This document shows, in pieces, positions 13,194-21,200 of a stretch of DNA of 22,344 bases (positions within the stretch are counted from its first letter, which is position 1; the number at the start of each line of letters is the position of its first letter). The translations under genes were made by a program, and so were the position numbers. Source of the DNA: a virus; the IMG/VR virus record IMGVR_UViG_3300030102_003183, positions 1 to 22,344 of that record; one strand, 5' to 3'. A model generated the notes under the pieces. That model saw nothing but the letters and a program-made list of their open reading frames with translations, was not told where the DNA came from and made no database searches.

Positions 13194-13369
13194 TGTCTAA
13201 AATAGTAGTAAGAATACCAGAACCAAAACAAGAATACGATGTATCTACACAAAAACAAATTAACAGATCTCTTCAATCTGTTATAGATCAATTAAATTCT
13301 ACATACTTACAACAACTAAAAGAAGAAAGTGAACAGTATACATGGTTTAAAGGTGGGAGTAATACTTAA
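13193..13369 (+). CDS. Small helical protein, 58 aa
   Basis: This reads ATG at 13193 to TAA at 13367-13369, sharing one base with the stop before it and with the start after it. The product begins MSKIVVRIPEPKQEYDVSTQ, continues with a helix (NRSLQSVIDQLNSTYLQQLK) and ends EQYTWFKGGSNT. The pattern of a beta N-terminus with IPEPK, then DVxxQxQINRS and a coiled helix is one I have seen in other marine phage late operons. The perfect nesting between two stop/start overlaps strongly supports it as a real gene. A small virion or assembly factor is likely; function unknown. Confidence 0.85.
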   Translation: MSKIVVRIPEPKQEYDVSTQKQINRSLQSVIDQLNSTYLQQLKEESEQYTWFKGGSNT

Positions 13370-13725
13370 TGGCTAATAAATATAAAAACGCATTTTATAC
13401 ACCAAGTGGTACAAATACACAGGACCTTATTTATACATGTCCTGATCAAACTAGATCCATATTTCAAACAATACAATTAACTAATATAAGTGGTAGTAAG
13501 AATGTAACTGTTAGGATCACTGATGCGTCAGCTTCAACTAGTTATGTTATAGCCTATGTAGAGATCACTGGACCAACCATTGTTAACGTCTTAAAAGGGT
13601 CTATTGTGCTAGAAGAATTGGATACATTAACAATTGAAACCACTGCTACATCTGGTATAAGTGGAACTGCAGCTTTATTAGAAACAACTAGAGTATATAT
13701 AGCTGAAACTGGAGGACCATCATAA
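13369..13725 (+). CDS. Small beta-sandwich virion protein, 118 aa
   Basis: All-beta pattern: SIFQTIQLTNISGSKNVTVR, TSYVIAYVEITGPTIVNVLK, GSIVLEELDTLTIETTA, ending LLETTRVYIAETGGPS. The strand order resembles 1857-2195, and both fit small Ig-like or neck-associated phage proteins. The N-terminus (MANKYKNAFYTPSGTN) resembles proteins next to nozzle genes in related phages. One-base overlaps at both ends imply coupled translation with its neighbours. A role in tail completion is plausible; no specific family name is claimed. Confidence 0.8.
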   Translation: MANKYKNAFYTPSGTNTQDLIYTCPDQTRSIFQTIQLTNISGSKNVTVRITDASASTSYVIAYVEITGPTIVNVLKGSIVLEELDTLTIETTATSGISGTAALLETTRVYIAETGGPS

Positions 13726-13970
13726 TGTTTAAAGAACCCGCATCCGTAAGATATGAAACAATAAACGGCAAGAAAGTACCTGTCGTAGAATGCGAAACTG
13801 AAGTAGTATTAAGAAATACACAGACAAATTACGAATACAATTCTGACCAAGAGGCAGAAGATGATATTGCGAATCCTGAAACAGATACGCAAAGAGAACA
13901 CATTACAAGATCATTAAAAATTAAAGTAGCAGCAATGCCACCAATAGGTGCAGAATCAGATAGTGAATAA
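13725..13970 (+). CDS. Small acidic protein, 81 aa
   Basis: The first half is a likely beta hairpin (VRYETINGKKVPVVECETEV). The second half is strongly acidic (SDQEAEDDIANPETDTQREH) and then ends in a basic strand and a disordered Asp/Glu tail. No enzyme motif is seen. It sits between the small neck proteins and the first ejection-like protein, sharing one base with each. Its charge pattern would suit a scaffolding-like or packing partner of the basic protein that follows, but this is speculation. Confidence 0.75.
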   Translation: MFKEPASVRYETINGKKVPVVECETEVVLRNTQTNYEYNSDQEAEDDIANPETDTQREHITRSLKIKVAAMPPIGAESDSE

Positions 13971-16144
13971 TGGCAATAACTAACGCACAACAATACCAAC
14001 AACTTGTAAGAAAAGACGCCAACGGTAAACGTCCAGGTTATCGTGGAGATGCTGCGTATAGAAGTAGAAGTGCACAGTCAAGCACTAAAGCTGGTGGACA
14101 AGGTAATGTTGGAACACAAGCTAGTTTTGGTGGAAGCGATAGAGATAGTCGTCAATCTACAGTTTATGGACCTACTCGTCCATCTGATAATGCTCCTACA
14201 AAAAAATCAATAGATAAAGCAAAAAAATTTCAAGAAGAGCAAAAACAAAAAAGAGAAGAAGCGGAGAAAAAAAGAAAACAACAAGAAATATTAAATTTCT
14301 TTGATCCAAGACCGAAAGCTTATAAATTAGCTTCTTTGATACCGGGTGCAGAAAAAAATTTAGGTTCTCAAAGACGAAAGTATAAAAAATATTTGAAGTA
14401 TAGAGGCGCTCCAATTCCTGATTTTTTAGAAGACGAAGAAAATTTAACAAGTTATGATACGTATAAGGATTTGTTATCTTACAAACCAACTGAATATACT
14501 AGAGGTGTAGGGGATGAAGCTGTTTTAATGCCTGCTCCTGATACATATGAAGATTATTTATATAAAAAAGGTAACCCTACTTTAAAAATGAAAGGGAATG
14601 TAGGAGGTTTAAGATTTGAACCAAGCACTGGTGAGTATGTTAGAACAGGAGACGGTGGCCAAGATCAACCAATCATTCCAGTTGTTCCTACAACCACAGG
14701 AATTGCATCAGCTACAACAGGTACAACCGCAGCCAGTGACACATCAGATTTAGATGACTACATAGCACAAATGAGAGAAGGAGCTGCTTATAGATTCTTT
14801 GCAGATGGTGGTAGAGTTCCTGCTCAACAAGGTGGGATCATGCCTAGACTAAATGAATTAAGTGGTGGTGTGTCTTCCGCAGAACAAATGTTACAAGAAA
14901 TAAATCAAAGATTAGATTCAGCTGAATCTACTTTAGGTGAAAGTGGAGGATCAATATCAAGTAGTCAAATACCTTTTAGACCATTACCTGGTTTTTACGA
15001 TCAATTAAGACAAATGCCAATTGGACAACCTTTAAATAATTCAAGAACTGCTGGTCTAGCTTCAATAACAAACTATACTCCGTTTGCAGGAGAAACTTTT
15101 AATCAAGTTCCAGAACAATTTAGAGCTGGTTTTGATGAATACACAAAAGAAAATCCAATAGGAATTGGGGGACAAGCTATGACTCCTGTAGGGCTTCCAG
15201 ATGGAAATAGAGTAATGTTCAGTAACACTGCTAGTGCTGGAGCATTTAGTGATTATTTAAATTCAATAGGTCAAGGTGTTTCTCCAGTTGGTACAGCAAC
15301 AGCAATACAATCACCAATAGCAAATGCTATGAGACCGTTTGCAGATGGTGGTAGAGCTGACGATGATGAGGATTACGTAGGTGGGATCATGGACCTTGAA
15401 TCAGCAAGACAGATGTATGGTCTAGGTAAACTTGTAAAGAAAGTAACACGTGGTATTAAAAAGATTGCTAAATCTCCTGTGGGTAAAATTGCATTGTTAG
15501 CAGGTGGTGCAGGGCTTTTATCAAAAGGAGGTTTTGGTTTACCAAGTTTTTTATCTAAAAAAGGTCTTTCAGATTTCTTTTTTGCAGGAAAACCTATGGC
15601 TTTAAAAAATTTAACTCAAAGAGGTTTATTAACAGGTATTGGAGGGTTATCTGCATTCGCAGGTCTTATGACTCCTAAAGAAGAAGAAGATGAAGATACT
15701 TATTTAGGACCAACACTAGACATAGCTGGGATTAGACAAAACCCTTACGCAGCTATGGGTGAAACATATAGATTTGCAGCTGATGGTGGTTTAATGAGAC
15801 AAAATTATGCTGAAGGTTCTAAAGAACCAGTAGCTAAAAAAACTATGCCATTATTAGATATGGATGGTATGGAAAAGGATTATAGAGCAGATGGTGGATT
15901 CGTGCCAATAGGTAGAATGGAAAGAGCTGACGACGTACCTGCTAGACTATCTAAAAATGAGTTCGTATTTACAGCTGATGCTGTAAGAAACGCTGGTGAT
16001 GGAGATGTAGACAAAGGCGCAGAAGTTATGTATAACATGATGAAAAACCTCGAAGCCGGAGGTAACGTATCAGAGGAATCGCAAGGCTTAGATGGCGCTA
16101 GAAAAATGTTTCAAACATCACAAAGATTAGAGGAAGTATTGTAA
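13970..16144 (+). CDS. Putative internal virion (ejection) protein with ADGG motifs, 724 aa
   Basis: The N-terminus is basic and disordered (GKRPGYRGDAAYRSRSAQSS), followed by a highly charged helix at residues 78-109 (Lys/Glu/Gln-rich). Short ADGG motifs recur at about residues 278, 458, 605 and 640, twice as ADGGR. Residues about 488-530 form a basic amphipathic then glycine-rich hydrophobic region (LVKKVTRGIKKIAKSPVGKI, then ALLAGGAGLL) that could insert in or cross a membrane. The C-terminus has ERADDVPARLSKNEFVFTAD (651-670), a motif shared by many phage tail and internal proteins. Gene order after the nozzle matches T7 gp14-gp16 ejection proteins. It shares one base with both neighbours. 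The ejection role is inferred. Confidence 0.75.
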   Translation: MAITNAQQYQQLVRKDANGKRPGYRGDAAYRSRSAQSSTKAGGQGNVGTQASFGGSDRDSRQSTVYGPTRPSDNAPTKKSIDKAKKFQEEQKQKREEAEKKRKQQEILNFFDPRPKAYKLASLIPGAEKNLGSQRRKYKKYLKYRGAPIPDFLEDEENLTSYDTYKDLLSYKPTEYTRGVGDEAVLMPAPDTYEDYLYKKGNPTLKMKGNVGGLRFEPSTGEYVRTGDGGQDQPIIPVVPTTTGIASATTGTTAASDTSDLDDYIAQMREGAAYRFFADGGRVPAQQGGIMPRLNELSGGVSSAEQMLQEINQRLDSAESTLGESGGSISSSQIPFRPLPGFYDQLRQMPIGQPLNNSRTAGLASITNYTPFAGETFNQVPEQFRAGFDEYTKENPIGIGGQAMTPVGLPDGNRVMFSNTASAGAFSDYLNSIGQGVSPVGTATAIQSPIANAMRPFADGGRADDDEDYVGGIMDLESARQMYGLGKLVKKVTRGIKKIAKSPVGKIALLAGGAGLLSKGGFGLPSFLSKKGLSDFFFAGKPMALKNLTQRGLLTGIGGLSAFAGLMTPKEEEDEDTYLGPTLDIAGIRQNPYAAMGETYRFAADGGLMRQNYAEGSKEPVAKKTMPLLDMDGMEKDYRADGGFVPIGRMERADDVPARLSKNEFVFTADAVRNAGDGDVDKGAEVMYNMMKNLEAGGNVSEESQGLDGARKMFQTSQRLEEVL

Positions 16145-17076
16145 TGGCAACACAAACAACGATAGCGAGACCCGCACCATTTGTAGAATCATTAGGAAAA
16201 GATTTAGCAACACAAGTTGTTGCACAAACAGCTGTACCGATAGTAGCACCAGGAACTGGTGGTATTACACAATTAGCCGGAGAATCAGCTGGTCAATTTG
16301 CAGCTAGACAAAAAGCTGCTCAACAATTTGATATTAGACAACAAAGTTTAGCTGGACTTGCACCACAAGTTGCAGGTCAAGATGCTTTACAAAAAAGAGC
16401 ACAAACGTTAGCGGAAAAAGGTATAGGCTCTTTTGAACCATTCTTACAACAAGCACAATTTGCATCAGCTGCAGGTCTATCTCCACAGGTTGCACAGCAG
16501 TTCATGTCACCATACCAACAACAAGTTATTGATGTAACATTAGAAGAATTTGACAGAAACAGAGCGATGCAAGAACAACGAATCGCGGACCAAGCATATG
16601 CTTCGGGAGCTTTTGGTGGTGGAAGACAAGGAGTATTAGAATCAGAATTTAGAACAGGCAGCGATAGGGAAAGAGCTGCTATACAAGCACAATTATTACA
16701 ACAAGGTTATGGTCAAGCACAGCAATTAGCTGCACAAAGATTTGGTCAACAACAAGGTCTAGCACAATTGGTACCAGGATTACAAAAACAAGACGTTGGA
16801 ACTTTAGGTCAGCTGGGCGCGCTGAACCAAGCTCAACAACAAGCACAACTTGATGCACAAAGAGAAGCAGCAAGAATGGCAGCATTCCAACCACAAGAAC
16901 AAGTGGACAGATATGCAAACATTGTAACTGGAATCATGGGTGGTTATCCTGGTCAGGTACAATCAACAAATATACCTAATCCTACACCATTACAAACGGC
17001 TCTTGGAACAGGGTTTACGGCAGCAGGGATATATGGAGCGTTAGGAAAAGGTTTTTCAGGATTTAACCCAGCTTAA
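16144..17076 (+). CDS. Putative internal virion / DNA-transfer protein, 310 aa
   Basis: Gln- and Ala-rich, with long predicted helices. The signature MSPYQQQVIDVTLEEFDRNR, then IADQAYASGAFGGGRQGVLE (residues 121-166), is characteristic of DNA-transfer or ejection proteins of podoviruses, in the manner of P22 gp7 and related gene products. The Gly-Ala-Phe-Gly-Gly-x-Arg-Gln-Gly loop is the strongest marker. Its ending (PLQTALGTGFTAAGIYGALG) is mildly hydrophobic. The start overlaps the preceding stop as TAATG and the next gene begins three bases after its TAA. Such proteins leave the capsid early in infection to build a channel for DNA. This role follows from family resemblance and context. Confidence 0.78.
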   Translation: MATQTTIARPAPFVESLGKDLATQVVAQTAVPIVAPGTGGITQLAGESAGQFAARQKAAQQFDIRQQSLAGLAPQVAGQDALQKRAQTLAEKGIGSFEPFLQQAQFASAAGLSPQVAQQFMSPYQQQVIDVTLEEFDRNRAMQEQRIADQAYASGAFGGGRQGVLESEFRTGSDRERAAIQAQLLQQGYGQAQQLAAQRFGQQQGLAQLVPGLQKQDVGTLGQLGALNQAQQQAQLDAQREAARMAAFQPQEQVDRYANIVTGIMGGYPGQVQSTNIPNPTPLQTALGTGFTAAGIYGALGKGFSGFNPA

Positions 17077-17079
17077 ATT

Positions 17080-18228
17080 ATGAACAGAACACTTAAAAGA
17101 CCAATGTTTAGAAGAGGTGGTTCGGCAGGAACTGGTATTACATCGGGACTGGACCAACCAAGAAATCAATATAAAGAAGGTGACAGAGTTTCACAAAATT
17201 TAAATCCATATATTGAAGATACACTTAAAGCGTATAGAGAATATGGAGGAGTTCCTGAACAATCTTTATTTGCACCTGGAACAGGTCCAGGATTTTTAAC
17301 TTCTTTTGGATTAGACTTATTAGGTAGAGCTCCAGCAGGAAACATATTTCAAACAATGAGTTTAGCGGCTAAAGGACCTTTTGAAAGATTTCAAGCTGGA
17401 ACTGCAGCAAAAGCAGCAGAACAAGCCGCATTAAATAGATCTGCGATTGACAAAGCTATATCTATGAAAGAAACAGCTGATGCTACATCAGCGTCCATGA
17501 AAAAAACACAAATGTTAATTGATGCAGATATTTCAATGATTGATCAAGAACACGCTAATGAAATAGAAAAAATAAAATTAGAAGCAGATCTTGGTACAGG
17601 AGACTCTACGACATATGCTAAAAAACAGGCAGCAGAAGCTTACAGAGCAACTTATGCACCAGAACTAGAAAGATTAAATGATTTAATAAATAATACAGCA
17701 GATCCTAATTTACGTTCTCAATACGAAACACAAAAAGAAGGATTGTTAAATAAAATTATAAGAGGTGAGCAAGCAATTTATTTAGGTCAAAAAACTGACA
17801 CAGAATTTAACAGAGAAATAATATTAAAAATATTACAAGGTGCAGCAACAGCTGGTGAATTAGAAGATACAGAAGGTATCTCAAATATATTTAATGCCAT
17901 ATCTCAAATCTTTCCAAACTATCAAGAAATACTTGGACCAGATTTTAAACTACCTGGACAAGCTATGGCAGATGGTGGTAGAGCAGGTTATCAAATGGGT
18001 GGTATGACTGATCCTATGGGGTCTGTTCAAGCAGAAGCACAAGTGCAGGATTTATCTTTTTCTGAATTAAGATCTAGATTACCAGAGTCAATAAGTAATG
18101 ATGTTGTAAACATATTAGCAAATAGCAAACAAGCATTATTAGATTTTGCAAACATAAGAGATCAACAAGATGTTGATGAATTTAATCAAAGATACGGCGT
18201 AAGTTTATCAATACCACAGGAGGGTTAA
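17080..18228 (+). CDS. Putative internal virion protein with RPMFRRGGS N-terminus, 382 aa
   Basis: The start MNRTLKRPMFRRGGSAGTGI followed by TSGLDQPR (residues 1-28) is a recognisable lead sequence in marine phage proteins of this position. It continues with FLTSFGLDLLGRAPAGNIFQ, an alanine-rich helical section with likely coiled coils (about 110-170 and 185-225), and an ADGGRAGYQMGG motif at residues 297-308 of the same type as in the gene at 13970. No catalytic motif is visible. It lies between two other ejection-like genes and is probably another internal core component. The next gene starts one base after its stop, with CAGGAGGG as ribosome site. Confidence 0.72.
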   Translation: MNRTLKRPMFRRGGSAGTGITSGLDQPRNQYKEGDRVSQNLNPYIEDTLKAYREYGGVPEQSLFAPGTGPGFLTSFGLDLLGRAPAGNIFQTMSLAAKGPFERFQAGTAAKAAEQAALNRSAIDKAISMKETADATSASMKKTQMLIDADISMIDQEHANEIEKIKLEADLGTGDSTTYAKKQAAEAYRATYAPELERLNDLINNTADPNLRSQYETQKEGLLNKIIRGEQAIYLGQKTDTEFNREIILKILQGAATAGELEDTEGISNIFNAISQIFPNYQEILGPDFKLPGQAMADGGRAGYQMGGMTDPMGSVQAEAQVQDLSFSELRSRLPESISNDVVNILANSKQALLDFANIRDQQDVDEFNQRYGVSLSIPQEG

Positions 18229-18229
18229 C

Positions 18230-21200
18230 ATGGACCCTTTTAAGAAAAAAGACCCTCAAGTAGAAGCGGACGAACTTCAGGCTATTATAAAAGATAAATT
18301 AAATAAAAAGAAAAAACCTGTAAAGTTTACATGGAAAGGTTTAACTAATTTATCCACAAGTTTATTTACAACAAATCCTTTTGATAAACTAAAAACAGAA
18401 AGACTAAAAGAACTTACAGCTGGTTCAAAATCTAACGAAAAAGACTATATAGATTTTTTTGAAGACATAGAAAAAGGTGTAACAGGTGGTCTTCAAGATT
18501 TTGGTTATGCAATAGGTGACTTACTTACATCTGGTATAGACGCTGCAGCAGATACAGATTTAGGTGAAAAACTTACAGAAGTATATGAAGAAAATAAAAT
18601 AAAAGATCCTGAAACATTAACTGGTGAAATTACTAAAGTTCTTACACAGTACGGTATGCCTGGTGGTGCAGCATTTAAAATATTAAATAGATTTAAAATA
18701 TTTCAAAGAAGTAAAAGAGCTGCTGCTACCGGAACCATGGCTCAAAAAACATCGCAAATTGCAAAAAGAGTTGGTTATATGGCTAGTGCTTTAGCTGCAA
18801 CTGATTTTATTGCATCAACACCTGACAAAAAAACTTTATTTGTAGAAGAGGAAAAAACAGAAGGGTTGCAAGGAAGAGATCTTGCATTAGCTAGATTAAG
18901 AAACAGGGTGAGATTTGGTACAGAGGGTGCATTAATTGGTGGTGGTTTTTCTTTGATAGGTAAACCGGTTGCTCTTGGTTTCAAATATGGTATCTTTAAA
19001 CCTGGTGCAAAGATTGCAGGACTTGGTTTAAAAGCAGTAGACAAAGCTGTGGTAACACCGATCACGTATCTTGGATCAAAAGCAATACCAGAACCTGTAG
19101 GTAAAGGTGCAAGAAAAGCCAGTGCATGGGTTATTAATAAAGCCTTAACACCCTTAAGAATCGGAACAGGTGCAAAACAATTACCAAAATTTCAAGAATG
19201 GAAACTATTTAGTAAAGATAGTAAAGATCCATTACAAAAAAGACTAAAAACTTTATCAAATTTTTTAGAAAAATTTACATCACAAGGCAGACTTACAGGT
19301 CTTGGTTATCAAATATCATCAGAAGCTAGGAGAGAAATAAAAGCTCAATCAAGAACAATAGAAAAATATTTAGAGTCCATTGAAAAGAAAGCATATAATT
19401 TAGCTGAAGACTTTCAAACAAAACACAATACAAAGACTGCATCGGAAGCTAGTCAAGATTATTATTTAGATCAAATTCTTGGATATTTAAAAGGTAATGT
19501 CAAATTAAAATCTCTTCCATCAGATCTACAAGGAAGTGCAAAGAGTTTAGGTGATGAAATGTTAAAAATAAAAGAAAAGTTTGCAGGTTTATTACCACAA
19601 GGGGATTTAAAAAATTTTATGTTAGATAATTTAAAAACATACATGAGACAATCTTTTGCAATATTTACAAATCCAAACTATCAACCAGATAAAAAAATAT
19701 ATGATGGTGCAGCTAATTGGATAACAAAAAATGTTATAGATAAAAATAAAGATTTAAGAGAGGAAGCTTTAAAATTAAAAACAAGTAGGATGACAAACAA
19801 ACAAGCCATGGAAGAATATGCTGAGTCATTAACAGATAAAATATTAAAAGCTGGTAAACAAGATGGTGCAGATCCACTACAAGTATTAAAAAATATAGCA
19901 GGTAAGGATTTTTTAAGAACAGATAGAATAATAAGAACAGGTGAAGAACTACCAGATGCAATTAGAAAACTATTAGGACAAGAAGATAACTTAAAAGCAT
20001 CTGTATTAACTACAACATCACATGCAATTACACACGCAGTAAACAAACAAGCTTTTGATAAGTTAGCTAAAATAGGTTTAGATGAGGGTTGGTTATTTAG
20101 AAGTAAAGCTGCAGCTGATGCTAAAAGATATTTTGATGCGGAAAGAATAGGTGAAGTAAAAAGTTTAGGTTTATTAAAAAGTGAAATGAATAAACTATTT
20201 GCTACACCAGAACTTACACAAGTTTTTAGACAAACAAGAAAAGGTTTAGATACTTGGATACAAAACGGTATTTATAGAAACATACTACAATTAAAAGTAG
20301 CGGCTCAGTATGGTAAAACTGTATTATCTCCAGTAACACAAGTACGTAACGTATCCTCTGCAAGTTTATTTCCGTTAGCAAACGGACACATAGGTGGTAG
20401 ATCTTCTGTATCAGAAGCTTTGAAAATGACAATTGATGATATTTTTGGTGCTGGTAAAGTCATAGATGAAGACACATTTATTAAAAATATAGAAAATAAA
20501 ATACGTCTTGGTGTATTAGATGAAAACATTGTAGCATCAGAACTTAAAGCAGTATTACAAGAAATTAAAAATACAAAAGGTTTAACAAGTATGGATAGAA
20601 TTATCAGAGCATTATCTGATGGTAAATTTGCATTCTCTGACGAAACTATGCAAAGTTTAGGTAAGAAGATAAGTGGGTTTGGTAAAGGAGCAGCAAGGGT
20701 TTATGCTGGTGGTGATAACCTTTGGAAATGGTACGGTCATGAATATGTTAAATCACAATTACGTAGTATTTATAGTAAAACAGATGATATAGCTAAATGG
20801 TATGATGAAATAGTTGGTAGAAAATTTGACAAGTTTAATACATTTACAGGTAAAGCAAAAACATTTGATGAAGCTGTAGATGAAGCTGCGGCGTGGTATA
20901 TTAGAAATACGTATCCAACTTACAGTAAAGTTCCAGAATTTGTACAAGCAATAAGAAAACTACCTTTTGGTAACTTCGTATCATTCCCGGCTGAGATGAT
21001 AAGAACTACATATAACATTGTAGAATTAGGTGCAAAAGAAGCAACATCTGCAAATCCTAAATTAAGACAAATGGGTCTTAGAAGATTGTTAGGAGCTTAT
21101 GTTACGTTAGTTGGTACAGGAAAAGCTATTGGTAAAACAGCTCAAGCATTAACAGGTGTTACCATGGAAGAAATAGAAGCATATAAAAGAAGTTTATCAG

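Noticed and set aside
13970-16144. Tail tape-measure protein
   Set aside because: The C-terminal motif is shared with tape measures, but no tail tube, sheath or long periodic helical gene is present and the neighbours look like podovirus ejection proteins.
18775-20529. Several minus-strand open frames opposite the giant gene
   Set aside because: All are antisense to one uninterrupted + frame running 18230-22344. Their hydrophobic products are the expected complement of Lys/Glu/Thr-rich coding.
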